The notes: a model not told the origin generated them from the sequence alone. Shown: positions 53,935 through 63,280, counted from the first letter of the stretch. The stretch is 64,000 nucleotides of DNA from Lachnospiraceae bacterium (GCA_021203305.1 JAJQBK010000022.1:31240-95239), one strand, 5' to 3'. Translations and numbers: made by a program.

Positions 53935-55998
53935 CTAAATGGTTCTAAAGTCAAGGCGGTTCCAGGCGCCGGACGAAAAATGGGAGGCCAGACTCCTGTG
54001 CTCCTCACGGGTAAGAAGCGGGTCCTCCTTCATCAGCTGATCCACCAGCTCGGAGCAGCGCTTTAACACGGAGGCGTCCTGGTAAATATCCGCCAGCTCA
54101 AAGGGGAAATCGCCGCTCTGCTGCAAGCCGAACAGATCCCCCGGCCCCCGCAGACGCAGATCCTCATTGGCGATAAAAAAGCCGTCGTTGGACCGGTTCA
54201 GGATGTTCAGGCGCTCCATGGTTTTCTCATCATCTTTTGAGGCCACGAAAATACAGTAGCTCTGCTCCGGTCCCCGGCCCACCCGGCCCCGAAGCTGGTG
54301 CAGCGCCGCCAGGCCGAAGCGCTCCGCGTTTTCCACCATGATAACCGTGGCGTTTGGAACATCGATCCCCACCTCGATCACCGTGGTTGAGACCAGAATA
54401 TCAATTTCATGGGCATAAAAAGCCTCCATGATCTGCTGCTTCTGCGCCGGTCGCATCCTGCCGTGAAGGTACGTAATCCTGATTTCCGGGGGCAGAGCCT
54501 CCCGCAGACTCTGGCTGTAGTCCACCACATTTTCCAGCTGGGAGTCCTCCCTCTCCCCGGGCTCCACCATGGGGCAGATCACGTACGCCTGATGGCCCTT
54601 GCGCACCTCCTTTTCCAGAAAACGCCAGGACGCCGGCCTGCCTGTAGTGGTAACCACGCAGTTTTTGCGGGGCAGCCTCCCCACCGGAAGCTCATCGATG
54701 ACAGACAGATTCAGATCCCCATATAAAATAATAGCCAGACTTCTGGGAATGGGTGTCGCGCTCATCACCAGCACATGAGAACAGCCGCCCTTTTGCCCCA
54801 GCGCCTCCCTCTGGCGGACGCCAAAACGGTGCTGCTCATCCGTGATCACCAGCGCCAGCTTTTTGTATACCACCTTTTCCTGAATCAAGGCATGGGTGCC
54901 GATGATCACATTGGCCTCTCCTTGGGAAATCTGCCGGTAAGCCTCCCTTTTGGACGCGGCAGTCAGGGCTCCGGTCAGCAGAACCGGACGGAAGGGCAGC
55001 TGATGCTCCTCTGTCATTTTACAGAAATTTTCCATGTGCTGCTCAGCCAGCACCTCCGTGGGCGCCATCAGGGCTCCCTGGTATCCATTCTCCACACATT
55101 TCAATAAGGCCAGCAGGGCGATGATGGTCTTGCCGCTGCCCACGTCCCCCTGAATCAGCCGGTTCATGGTATAGGGGGATTCCAGGTCCGCCAATACCTC
55201 CTGAAGGGTGCGCTTCTGCGGCTTTGTCAGCTCATAGGGCAGCTCCCCCATCAGCTTTTTTACCGCGGCTTCCCGGGGCATGGGATAAGAATTGGGAATT
55301 TGCTCCGAATATCCCTTCTGACGCCTGACCATATATGTAAATAAAAATAGCTCGTCAAAAACCAGCCGTCTTCTGGCCCGCGCCGCCTCCTCAAAATTCT
55401 CCGGAAAATGAATTCCCCGGTAAGCCTCCCGCAGGCCGCAGAGCCCTTCCCCCTTCAGAATATATTCCGGGAGATACTCTTCCTCCGGCTCCGCCTGCTC
55501 CAGCGTCTGCCGGACACAGGAAGTGACCATGCGGTTGGTCAGTCCCTTCGTCAGGCCATAAACCGGCTGGATCGCGTCCTGAAGGCCCTCATACTCCTCC
55601 CGGGTATAGATCACAGGCTGCTCCATGGAAAGGCCTCTCCCACTCTCCTTCGCAGTGCCGCGAAAATAATAAAAGCTTCCCGGTCTGCACTTCTGCAACA
55701 GATACGGCTGATTGAAAAAAAGGATGGTGAGTGACCCTGTCTGATCCCGCACGGAGAGCGTCAGCAGGCTCTTTCCTGTTCTGGTACGGGCCGGCTTCGC
55801 GGCCATAATCTGCCCGCGGATCACAGCCCTCCTGTTGCTGACCAGGCTGTCGATGGCGCTGACAGGCTCCAGCACGTCATAATCTCTGGGAAAATCGTGC
55901 AGCAGATCCCGAAGCGTCAGGATATTCAGTTTGGCGAAAAGCTTCGCGGTCTTATCTCCCACCCGTTTCAGGGCCTTTACAGAATCCGTAAGCTGCAT
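53935..55998 (-). CDS. recG: ATP-dependent DNA helicase RecG
   Basis: 687 residues; a branch-migration helicase for stalled forks. An N-terminal OB-fold wedge domain (about 60-150) is followed by helicase motifs: I GDVGSGKT, II DEQHRFG, III SATPIPRS, V TTVIEVGIDVPNA and VI QLRGRVGRG. The C-terminal DLRLRGPGDLFGLQQSG is typical. GGAGG precedes the ATG. Full length. Confidence 0.98.
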   Translation of the reverse strand: MQLTDSVKALKRVGDKTAKLFAKLNILTLRDLLHDFPRDYDVLEPVSAIDSLVSNRRAVIRGQIMAAKPARTRTGKSLLTLSVRDQTGSLTILFFNQPYLLQKCRPGSFYYFRGTAKESGRGLSMEQPVIYTREEYEGLQDAIQPVYGLTKGLTNRMVTSCVRQTLEQAEPEEEYLPEYILKGEGLCGLREAYRGIHFPENFEEAARARRRLVFDELFLFTYMVRRQKGYSEQIPNSYPMPREAAVKKLMGELPYELTKPQKRTLQEVLADLESPYTMNRLIQGDVGSGKTIIALLALLKCVENGYQGALMAPTEVLAEQHMENFCKMTEEHQLPFRPVLLTGALTAASKREAYRQISQGEANVIIGTHALIQEKVVYKKLALVITDEQHRFGVRQREALGQKGGCSHVLVMSATPIPRSLAIILYGDLNLSVIDELPVGRLPRKNCVVTTTGRPASWRFLEKEVRKGHQAYVICPMVEPGEREDSQLENVVDYSQSLREALPPEIRITYLHGRMRPAQKQQIMEAFYAHEIDILVSTTVIEVGIDVPNATVIMVENAERFGLAALHQLRGRVGRGPEQSYCIFVASKDDEKTMERLNILNRSNDGFFIANEDLRLRGPGDLFGLQQSGDFPFELADIYQDASVLKRCSELVDQLMKEDPLLTREEHRSLASHFSSGAWNRLDFRTI

Positions 55999-56048
55999 GA
56001 AAAAACCTCCACGAAAATGATTGAAACGTTAGACATGTACCATAGAAA

Positions 56049-56081
56049 TGCCCGGAACAGATTTTTCGTCAGTTCCGGGCA
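56049..56081 (-). terminator. hairpin after fakA, weak terminator
   Basis: A perfect 10-base stem TGCCCGGAAC/GTTCCGGGCA around a 13-base loop. On the minus strand the following bases are only TTTCTATGG, so termination is uncertain. Confidence 0.35.
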
Positions 56082-56127
56082 GCTGTTCATATCTCAAAAT
56101 AATCCCGCAATCCCTTGTATCATTATT

Positions 56128-57786
56128 TTACTCAGCGGAAACAATATAATAATAAATCGGCTGGCCTCCGCGCTGCATCTCCACGTCGCAGTCGGCGTGA
56201 AGCTCACTGATCCTGTCTGACAGCTTCTGAGCGTCCTCAGGACTGACGTCCTCTCCGTAATACAGGCTGATCAGCTCTGTACTCTCATCCACCATGGCGT
56301 TGACCATTTCCAGCGTCACCTGCGTCACGTCCGCGCCCACTGAGAGGACGGTCTTTCCGTCAATTCCCATATAATCGCCGCATTTGATCTCTTTGTCATC
56401 GATGGTGGTATCACGAACCGCGTAAGTGACCTCGCCGGTTTTCACCGCGCCAATCTCGGAGGTGATGTTCTCCACATTCTCCTCGATGGACATCTCCGGC
56501 ACAAAGCTGATCATGGCGGTAATTCCCTGCGGAATGGTCTTTGTGGGGATGACGATGATATCCTTATCCTTCACCAGGCTCTTCGCCTGATTGGCCGCCA
56601 GAATGATATTGGAATTATTGGGCAGGATAAAAATATGGTCCGCGTTCACCTTATCGACGGCTTTCAGAATATCCTCCGTGGAGGGATTCATGGTCTGTCC
56701 GCCGGTGATAATCTGGTCCGCGCCGAGGCTTTCAAAAATCTCATTCAGACCATCGCCCACGGAAACGGCGATGAAACCGACATCCTTGCGGGGCTCTTCA
56801 GGTACCTGAACAGCGGCCTTTTCACCTGCTTCCTTCTCCGCTTTCTTAAACAGAGTCTCCTTATGCTCCAGCCGCATATTGTCAATCTTCATATTGGAGA
56901 GCTGGCCGTAGGTCAGGGCTCTCTGCAGCGCCATGCCCGGATCGTTGGTGTGCACATGAACCTTCACGATATCATCATCCGCCACCATGACTATGGAATC
57001 GCCGATGGATTCCAGGAACTCCTTCAGATCCTTCTCCTGCCGGGAACGGAGCGGCCGTTCCAGCAGAATAATGAACTCCGTGCAATAGCCGAACTTAATA
57101 TCCACTTCCTCCTGTACCGGCTCCGCTTTCGCCGCAGCCGCAGCAGACTCCTCCAGGGTATAATCAATCTCTACGCCGTTGTACGCGTCGTTCCAGCCTC
57201 TCAGGACCTCCACAAAGCCCTGTCCGCCGGAATCCACCACGCCGGCCTGCTTCAACACCGGTAGAAGCTCCGGGGTCTGCTCAAGGACCACCTCAGCCTC
57301 CGCCAGAATCGCCGCCAGAAGCTCTGCCATATCCTCACAGCCCGCGTCGGCAAGCTCTCTGGCCTTCACGCTGACTCCCCTGGCTACCGTTAAAATTGTG
57401 CCCTCCTTCGGCTTCATCACAGCCTTATAAGCGGTCTCCACCGCCTTTTCCAGCGCCACAGCCATCAGAGGCACATCTATCGCTTCCTTATCCCGGATGG
57501 CCTTGGTGAAGCCCCTAAAAAGCTGAGATAAAATCACGCCGGAATTGCCCCTGGCGCCGCGCAGGGAGCCGGAGGAAATGGCCTTGGAAAGATTCTCCAG
57601 GTTCGGTTCATCGATGTCCGCGATTTCCCTGGCCGCGGACATAATCGTCATGGTCATATTGGTACCGGTGTCGCCGTCAGGAACAGGGAACACATTCAGC
57701 TCGTTGATCCACTCCTTCTTGCTCTCCAAATTCTTCGCGCCCGCCAAAAACATTTTGGCAAAGAGCTGTGCGTCAATCGTATTCAT
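56128..57786 (-). CDS. DAK2-domain protein, FakA-like fatty acid kinase
   Basis: 552 residues from the ATG at 57786. An N-terminal DAK2-type kinase domain with VPDGDTGTNM (phosphate-binding) and SLRGARGNSGVILSQ, a linker, then a DegV-like C-terminal half (DHIFILPNNSNIILAA...). It matches FakA/YloV, which phosphorylates fatty acids bound to FakB/DegV proteins for phospholipid synthesis. The Asp23-like gene lies 16 bases upstream, the conserved yloU-yloV pair. The ribosome site AAGGAGG lies 11 bases upstream, a little far. Confidence 0.9.
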   Translation of the reverse strand: MNTIDAQLFAKMFLAGAKNLESKKEWINELNVFPVPDGDTGTNMTMTIMSAAREIADIDEPNLENLSKAISSGSLRGARGNSGVILSQLFRGFTKAIRDKEAIDVPLMAVALEKAVETAYKAVMKPKEGTILTVARGVSVKARELADAGCEDMAELLAAILAEAEVVLEQTPELLPVLKQAGVVDSGGQGFVEVLRGWNDAYNGVEIDYTLEESAAAAAKAEPVQEEVDIKFGYCTEFIILLERPLRSRQEKDLKEFLESIGDSIVMVADDDIVKVHVHTNDPGMALQRALTYGQLSNMKIDNMRLEHKETLFKKAEKEAGEKAAVQVPEEPRKDVGFIAVSVGDGLNEIFESLGADQIITGGQTMNPSTEDILKAVDKVNADHIFILPNNSNIILAANQAKSLVKDKDIIVIPTKTIPQGITAMISFVPEMSIEENVENITSEIGAVKTGEVTYAVRDTTIDDKEIKCGDYMGIDGKTVLSVGADVTQVTLEMVNAMVDESTELISLYYGEDVSPEDAQKLSDRISELHADCDVEMQRGGQPIYYYIVSAE

Positions 57787-57802
57787 TCGTCGCACATCCT
57801 CC

Positions 57803-58162
57803 TTAATCAATCACTTTAACGCCTTCGACAAAGACGTTGATTTTATCTACCTGCATGCCCGTAAACTGTTCCAACTGATATCTGACCGTCTCAATCAGGA
57901 CGTCGGAAACAGCCACGATATTGACGCCGTAGCTCACGATAATGTGGAAATCCAGGTTCAGCTTATTATTCTGCACGGAGACGCTGATGCCCCTGGTCAT
58001 GGATTCCTTTTTAAGTAAATGGACAAGGCCGTCCTTCATATTGACGCTGGCCATTCCAACGATACCGAAGCACTCCATCGCGATAGCGCCGGCATACTGC
58101 GCCAGCACATCCTTGTCGATCCGGATGGTGCCCATATGTGTATCGATCGAAGAATTTTTCAT
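57803..58162 (-). CDS. Asp23/Gls24-family protein (YloU-like)
   Basis: 119 residues from the ATG at 58162 (AGGGAGGT 5 bases upstream; a longer frame to 58276 is unsupported). Asp23 features: IRIDKDVLAQYAGAIAMECFGIVGM, SVQNNKLNLDFHIIVSYG and VSDVLIETVRYQLEQFTG. Members are involved in envelope or alkaline-stress homeostasis and are found with FakA-type genes. It opens the minus-strand transcript opposite rpmB. Confidence 0.92.
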   Translation of the reverse strand: MKNSSIDTHMGTIRIDKDVLAQYAGAIAMECFGIVGMASVNMKDGLVHLLKKESMTRGISVSVQNNKLNLDFHIIVSYGVNIVAVSDVLIETVRYQLEQFTGMQVDKINVFVEGVKVID

Positions 58163-58195
58163 CTGATACCTCCCTGATTGCATAGATATGGGCTT

Positions 58196-58224
58196 ATTAT
58201 AACCGCTTTTACCGGAAATGAAAA
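58196..58224 (-). promoter_or_regulatory. promoter for the Asp23/fakA transcript
   Basis: On the minus strand TTTTCA (58219-58224), a 17-base spacer and a perfect TATAAT (58196-58201), 34 bases upstream of the start at 58162. Confidence 0.6.
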
Positions 58225-58309
58225 CTGTTTTTTTCATTTTTGTATTGCTTTTTTGAAAAAAAAGAGATAAAATCATTCAGGCGCGGGTGGAAATATGCGG
58301 AATTTCCGC

Positions 58310-58338
58310 TTGCATTTTACCGACATATCTATTATAAT
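58310..58338 (+). promoter_or_regulatory. sigma-A promoter for rpmB
   Basis: TTGCAT (58310-58315), a 17-base spacer and TATAAT (58333-58338), 42 bases upstream of the rpmB ATG, divergent from the Asp23/fakA promoter. Confidence 0.75.
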
Positions 58339-58379
58339 ACTAACGTTGTAAATTCAGCGGCGGCAAGGAGGTGTTCAAG

Positions 58380-58565
58380 ATGGCTAAGTGTGATATCTGC
58401 GGCAAGGGAGTTCATTTCGGTTTAAAGGTGAGCCATTCTAATAGAAAGTCCAACAAAATGTGGAAATCCAATGTGAAGACTGTCAGATGTAACGTAAACG
58501 GTACTCCTAAGAAATTACATGTTTGCACAAGATGCTTGAGAAACGGTTCTGTTGAAAGAGCGTAG
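58380..58565 (+). CDS. rpmB: 50S ribosomal protein L28
   Basis: 61 residues, the zinc-binding form of L28: MAKCDICGKGVHFG and VCTRCLRNGSVERA supply two C-x2-C pairs, and VSHSNRKSNKMWKSN is the conserved rRNA-binding segment. AAGGAGG precedes the ATG at 58380; an ATG at 58371 is less likely. It has its own promoter and terminator. Confidence 0.99.
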   Translation: MAKCDICGKGVHFGLKVSHSNRKSNKMWKSNVKTVRCNVNGTPKKLHVCTRCLRNGSVERA

Positions 58566-58580
58566 GTAAACTGTCATTTG

Positions 58581-58610
58581 AGCCTGTCCTATGGACAGGC
58601 TTCTTTGTTG
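58581..58610 (+). terminator. intrinsic terminator after rpmB
   Basis: AGCCTGTCC-TAT-GGACAGGCT (58581-58601) followed by TCTTTGTTG, 15 bases past the rpmB stop. Confidence 0.8.
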
Positions 58611-58650
58611 TATTACAAAGTTACTGTGAATAATATGTCAGGAGGCTGCC

Positions 58651-59421
58651 ATGGTAGAAACCTGGTATGTGGACATTCCGGAATTCAGGGAGGAACAGAC
58701 CAGGAAGGTCTATGTCTATCTTCCGGAATCCTATTTTCAACAAAAAAATAAGCGCTACCCCGTCCTCTACATGTTCGACGGACACAATGTCTTTTTTGAC
58801 TCCGACGCCACCTACGGCAAGTCCTGGGGCATGGAGGAATATCTGGACTTTACCGAAAGCCAGGTGATTGTGGCCGCGGTGGAATGCAACCACAGCCCGG
58901 ACTACGGGCGTCTGAAGGAGTACTCCCCCTTCGATTTTGACGATCCCCAGTTCGGCCATATCGAGGGGCTGGGCGAGACCACCATGGACTGGTACAGCAC
59001 CGTTTTCAAACAGATGATCGACGATAAGTACCGCACCCTCCGGAGCAGGAAGCACACCATGATCGCCGGCAGCTCCATGGGCGGGCTGATGAGCCTGTAC
59101 GCGGTGACGGTTTATAATCAGGTCTACTCCCGGGCAGCCGCCCTCTCTCCCTCCCTGTGGACTGATTCTATGTCTCTTGACCACATGGTAAGGCAGTCCA
59201 GGATCGCCAGGGATACGATAGTCTATATGGATTACGGTTCCAGGGAGCTCGGGAACCACTCCCGCATGAAGTGCTCGTTCCAGGACATGGCGCTGGCGCT
59301 GATGGACAAAAATATCCACCTGACCACGCGCATTGTTCCCGGCGGCACCCACTGCGAGGCCAGCTGGGAGCGGCAGTTGCCCTTTTTCATGAATACTCTT
59401 TTGTACGGACTGGAGGACTGA
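58651..59421 (+). CDS. putative esterase/acyl-transfer alpha/beta hydrolase 1
   Basis: 256 residues resembling the esterase-D/PF00756 group: a first strand segment RKVYVYLPESYF, PVLYMFDGHNVFFD, and the nucleophile elbow AGSSMGG (Ser142), with a probable catalytic His in GGTHCEASW near residue 231. No signal peptide, so it is predicted cytoplasmic. AGGAGG precedes the ATG at 58651. The second hydrolase begins 4 bases after its stop, and an ATP-grasp enzyme follows. The substrate is unknown. Confidence 0.85.
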   Translation: MVETWYVDIPEFREEQTRKVYVYLPESYFQQKNKRYPVLYMFDGHNVFFDSDATYGKSWGMEEYLDFTESQVIVAAVECNHSPDYGRLKEYSPFDFDDPQFGHIEGLGETTMDWYSTVFKQMIDDKYRTLRSRKHTMIAGSSMGGLMSLYAVTVYNQVYSRAAALSPSLWTDSMSLDHMVRQSRIARDTIVYMDYGSRELGNHSRMKCSFQDMALALMDKNIHLTTRIVPGGTHCEASWERQLPFFMNTLLYGLED

Positions 59422-59425
59422 CAAG

Positions 59426-60190
59426 TTGCGGACAGAATATTTCAAGGCATACTCAAGCTTTTTAAACCGGGATATGGAGATCAAGGTCTACGGCCACGCC
59501 GGCTTACCCTTTCTGTTCATTCCCTGCCAGGACGGCAGATTTTATGATTTTGAGAATTATCACATGACCGACGTCTGGGCTCCCTTTATCGAGTCGGGAC
59601 AGGTCATGGTTTTCGCTGTGGACACCACGGACAAGGAAACCTGGTCGGACGGCTACGGGGACGCGGGGCACAGAAGCTGGCTCTACGAGCAGTGGATCAA
59701 TTACCTGTGCGAGGAGGTAGTTCCCTTCGCCAGGGCCATGAGCCGGGAATTCAACCAGTGGGACGAGCTGCCCATGGTTGGCGTGTTCGGGGCAAGTCTG
59801 GGCGCCACCCACGCGGTCAATCTGTATTTCAAGCGCCCCGACCTGTTCGACAGGCTGCTGGCCCTGAGCGGCGTCTACTCCTCCGAATACGGCTTCGGCG
59901 GATACATGGACGACCGGCTTTATTTCAATTCTCCCGTCCACTATCTGTCCAATCTGCCCGAGGATCATCCCTTCATCGACCAGTACAATCAGAAAAAGGC
60001 CGTCATCTGCGTAGGGCAGGGTCCCTGGGAGGTCCCCCAGTTTACCAGACAGCTGGATGAGATCCTGCGGCGCAAGGGCATCCACGTGTGGGTGGATTAC
60101 TGGGGCTATGACTGCTCCCACGACTGGCCCTGGTGGTATAAGCAGGTGTCCTATTTTCTGCCCTATCTGCTGGAGGACGACCAGGACTGA
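59426..60190 (+). CDS. putative esterase-family alpha/beta hydrolase 2
   Basis: 254 residues from a TTG start (GGAGGA about 9 bases upstream). It belongs to the same general hydrolase fold: GLPFLFIPCQDGRFYDF, nucleophile elbow GASLGATHA (Ser124) and a His in YDCSHDWPWW near residue 233. The sequence differs from its neighbour, so this is not a recent duplication. It lies 4 bases after hydrolase 1, clearly in one operon. Substrate unknown. Confidence 0.82.
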   Translation: MRTEYFKAYSSFLNRDMEIKVYGHAGLPFLFIPCQDGRFYDFENYHMTDVWAPFIESGQVMVFAVDTTDKETWSDGYGDAGHRSWLYEQWINYLCEEVVPFARAMSREFNQWDELPMVGVFGASLGATHAVNLYFKRPDLFDRLLALSGVYSSEYGFGGYMDDRLYFNSPVHYLSNLPEDHPFIDQYNQKKAVICVGQGPWEVPQFTRQLDEILRRKGIHVWVDYWGYDCSHDWPWWYKQVSYFLPYLLEDDQD

Positions 60191-60338
60191 GACGAACATC
60201 ACAATATACATAAAAGGTGTCTGACAGCCATACTCTCAGCCATGCGCACCCGTAGGGCGTACCCTGTGTAAGCGCGGCGTGAATCTGGCTATTGACAACA
60301 CTTTTACAGAATTTATAAAAAAGGAAGAAAAATCAACC

Positions 60339-61541
60339 ATGAAGAACTTTATTTTCATCTCTCCCAACTTTCCCTTAAACTACTGGAAATTCTGCCGGGA
60401 ACTGAAAAACAACGGTCTGAACGTGCTGGGGATCGGCGACCAGCCCTACGATGAGCTGGACTACAACTTAAAGGAGAGCCTGAACGAATATTACAAGGTC
60501 GGCTCTCTGGAAAATTACGATGAGGTTTACCGGGCGGTGGCATTTTTTGCCTTCAAGTACGGCCCCATCGACTGGCTGGAATCCAACAACGAATACTGGC
60601 TGGAGCAGGACGCAAGACTGCGCACCGCTTTCCACATCACCACCGGTTTTCAGGAAAGCGATATGTACAAGATCAAAAATAAATCCCAGATGAAGGCTTT
60701 TTATGAGAGGGCCGGCATTCCTGTGGCCCGCTACTATCTGGTAAAGGATCTGAAGGGCGCGAAAAGGTTTATTTCCAAAGTCGGTTATCCGATCATCGCC
60801 AAGCCGGACAACGGCGTGGGAGCCTCCCATACATACAAAATCTCCGATGAGGCGGAGCTGAAGGCTTTCTTTGATACCCAGGAGCATTACGATCAGTTTA
60901 TCATGGAGGAATTCATCGACGGCGAGGTCAACTCCTTTGACGCCATCATCAATTCCAAAGGGGAGCCAATCTTTGCCATCGGCAACGTCAGTCCTATTTC
61001 CATCATGGATATTGTCAATGATCAGGACAACAGCGTCTTTTATATTGTAAATAAGCTGGCGGAGGACACGAAGGCGGCGGGGCTCGCCACCCTGAAGAGC
61101 TTCGGCGTGAAGAGCCGTTTTATCCATTTTGAGTTCTTCCGCCTACTCTCCGACCACGAGGGCCTGGGCAAAAAAGGAGATGTGATAGCTCTGGAGGTCA
61201 ATATGCGCCCCAGCGGCGGCATCAGCCCGGACATGATGAACTACTCTCAGTCCACCGACGTATACAAAATCTGGGCCGATATGATCGCCTTTGACCGCAC
61301 GGATGTGAAAATCGGCGAGACCAATTACTGCGGCTTCGTGGGCCGCCGCGACGGCAAGAATTTCGTCATGACACCGGAGGATATCCTCTCCAAATACGGT
61401 CCGTACATCCGCCAGGCCGGCCGGGTAGCTGACGCCCTCTCCGACGCCATGGGCAACGAAATGTACCTGGCCACCTTCCCCACCGAGGAGGAGCTGTGGG
61501 CGTTTTATAAGGATGTGCTGGCGGAGAAAACCAGTAAATAA
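60339..61541 (+). CDS. ATP-grasp domain enzyme, unknown substrate
   Basis: 400 residues from the ATG at 60339. An N-terminal preATP-grasp domain is followed by the ATP-grasp core: GYPIIAKPDNGVGAS (ATP lysine K155), FIMEEFIDGEVNSFD (E190 area), and ALEVNMRPSGG with metal ligands E286 and N288. The fold ligates a carboxylate to an amine or thiol through an acylphosphate, as in carnosine synthase or BL00235-like ligases. Its partner hydrolases at 58651 and 59426 suggest one pathway. A 148-base gap separates it from hydrolase 2. The frame extends to 60279, but AAGGAAG upstream supports 60339. Confidence 0.85.
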   Translation: MKNFIFISPNFPLNYWKFCRELKNNGLNVLGIGDQPYDELDYNLKESLNEYYKVGSLENYDEVYRAVAFFAFKYGPIDWLESNNEYWLEQDARLRTAFHITTGFQESDMYKIKNKSQMKAFYERAGIPVARYYLVKDLKGAKRFISKVGYPIIAKPDNGVGASHTYKISDEAELKAFFDTQEHYDQFIMEEFIDGEVNSFDAIINSKGEPIFAIGNVSPISIMDIVNDQDNSVFYIVNKLAEDTKAAGLATLKSFGVKSRFIHFEFFRLLSDHEGLGKKGDVIALEVNMRPSGGISPDMMNYSQSTDVYKIWADMIAFDRTDVKIGETNYCGFVGRRDGKNFVMTPEDILSKYGPYIRQAGRVADALSDAMGNEMYLATFPTEEELWAFYKDVLAEKTSK

Positions 61542-61603
61542 AACCCGCTCTTTCAATATTTTTCTTTAATGAAAAGACAGCTTCCCTATCCAGAGGATCA
61601 CAT

Positions 61604-61646
61604 AAAAACACCCTGAATCAAAATCAAGTCAATCCAGGGTGTTTTT
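61604..61646. terminator. bidirectional terminator between the ATP-grasp and ligase genes
   Basis: AAAAACACCCTG (61604-61615) and CAGGGTGTTTTT (61635-61646) form a 12-base stem; the flanking T-runs can serve both converging genes. Confidence 0.85.
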
Positions 61647-61647
61647 C

Positions 61648-63225
61648 TTATGCTTGCCGCACTGCGGTTTTACTTCGGATTTCTGCTTCCGCCATGCCCA
61701 ATATTGCAAAAATAAGAGGCGTGGATATCGTCTGCTGAAAACTGAACACGCCATTAATCATATATCCGCCTAAGGCCAAAAGCGCCGCCAGAAGTATACC
61801 ATTCGCCGCCCTGTTCTTCCATATTCTCCGAAAGGCGCATACAAAAATAGCCGCGTATGATACCGCACCAAATATTCCCTCGTTGATCAGCATATTCAGC
61901 CATTCATTGTGAGCGTTGGCATAAATAGTTTCTCCCAGCCCCGCCCAAGCCATAAAATCAGCCACGTCAAAACGACTGTATAAAAAGACAGCAAAGCAGT
62001 CCGGGCCCACGCCAAAAACTTTCTCCTTCCACCCGCTTTCAAGCCAGCCAAGGATTGACAGATACCACAGACCCCCGTGATAGCTTCCCCAGCTTCTGCT
62101 AAAGCGAAGCAGCTCACTTCCGCCAAGCATTATCCAGAATTTATCAGAAATCTGACAGAGCACCAGCAGAACCATACCGCAGGCCATCAGACAAATCAAT
62201 ACGCAGAATACCGCTTTACGCAATGGTTTTTCCCGGATATAATCTCTTTTGCCCCTTCTTTCCCTGATGCCCTCCACGATCCGGAAAACCGCCATCAGAA
62301 TCAGAATAACTCCCCATCCCCGAAAAAGGATAAAGCTTTCCAGGGTACTGTCACTATTCATCTGAAGCCCTGCAGTACTCATCAGATCATATATCTCCAG
62401 CAGCACACAGGACAAAGGGAGAAGAAGAAGCACATTCAAAAAACCGAGAAACTGCTCTCTTTTATCCAGTGACACAATTAACAAAAGCAGAAATAGAATG
62501 AAAATAATAAAATATGCGGCTTCGCTTCCCTGCGTTAATAGGGTCATAAAAGTAATCAGTGAAGCAGTAAGCCCAATCACTCTCTTCCATCCACTCTGAG
62601 AATACCCATAATACAGACAGATTCCCGAGGCCACACTGGCATATCCGCAATACCAGTTCTCATTGCCAATCGTGGAAAGCATATGTTCATATATCCAATT
62701 TCCGTCATCAATCACAGCATAGATGCCAATTCCGCCAATTCCCTCATAAATTTTCAAAGGATCATATCCCAGTCTGTTCAAAATTCCCAAAGTGAAAACC
62801 ACAACCGCGCCAACTCCGGCAGTCTCCCAGATATATTTCTCTCCCTCATATCCTCTGGACACCGCGAAATAAATCCACACAAACAGCAGCTGTGACAACA
62901 GGCCCATATACCAGTCGTCATACCCCCAAAAGGCAGTTCTTTTATCATCGCTCAGGCAAAAGGACAGGATACTTGCCGCCGCAAAGGACAGAACGGCAAT
63001 ATCCACCTCAGACCATCTCCAGTCCCGGGATTTCAGGCAAAAGACTGCACAGATACTGACCAAAAGCACAAAAAGAATAGTCCTATCCCGAAAAAAATAA
63101 TACTTCACATCCCCGATCAGCACAAATCCGTTTTCCATATACAGAGGCAGTACAACAAGAAGCAGCAACAGATAAATATTGATGAGCAGCCCCGTCGTCT
63201 TCTCAGCTATTCGTCGTATTGGCAT
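61648..63225 (-). CDS. O-antigen ligase/Wzy-like polytopic membrane protein
   Basis: 525 residues with about 12 hydrophobic spans and a large extracytoplasmic loop near 370-430. ANAHNEWLNMLINEGIFG is the typical signature of O-antigen ligase/polymerase proteins (WaaL/Wzy superfamily). In Gram-positives such proteins join or polymerise glycans on lipid carriers or proteins. The start has GGTGG 6 bases before the ATG at 63225. No glycosyltransferase cluster surrounds it here. Confidence 0.8.
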   Translation of the reverse strand: MPIRRIAEKTTGLLINIYLLLLLVVLPLYMENGFVLIGDVKYYFFRDRTILFVLLVSICAVFCLKSRDWRWSEVDIAVLSFAAASILSFCLSDDKRTAFWGYDDWYMGLLSQLLFVWIYFAVSRGYEGEKYIWETAGVGAVVVFTLGILNRLGYDPLKIYEGIGGIGIYAVIDDGNWIYEHMLSTIGNENWYCGYASVASGICLYYGYSQSGWKRVIGLTASLITFMTLLTQGSEAAYFIIFILFLLLLIVSLDKREQFLGFLNVLLLLPLSCVLLEIYDLMSTAGLQMNSDSTLESFILFRGWGVILILMAVFRIVEGIRERRGKRDYIREKPLRKAVFCVLICLMACGMVLLVLCQISDKFWIMLGGSELLRFSRSWGSYHGGLWYLSILGWLESGWKEKVFGVGPDCFAVFLYSRFDVADFMAWAGLGETIYANAHNEWLNMLINEGIFGAVSYAAIFVCAFRRIWKNRAANGILLAALLALGGYMINGVFSFQQTISTPLIFAILGMAEAEIRSKTAVRQA

Positions 63226-63242
63226 TGAAATCCACCCTCATA

Positions 63243-63280
63243 AAAAAGCGGAGAAAAGAAATACCTTTTCTCCGCTTTTT
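63243..63280 (-). terminator. intrinsic terminator after the secreted protein gene
   Basis: A perfect 16-base stem AAAAAGCGGAGAAAAG/CTTTTCTCCGCTTTTT around a 6-base loop, followed on the minus strand by a T. It lies 20 bases after the stop of the gene at 63300. Confidence 0.85.

Noticed and set aside
58621..59484. A 287-codon minus-strand ORF opposite hydrolase 1 (and 59504-60211 opposite hydrolase 2)
   Set aside because: Both are antisense to well-supported enzymes with catalytic motifs; the antisense frames have no family features and lack ribosome sites.
60292..60319. A consensus-looking promoter (TTGACA-N16-TATAAA) before the ATP-grasp gene
   Set aside because: The predicted transcript would start inside the ribosome-binding site at 60320-60326, so it is unlikely to serve the annotated start as it stands.
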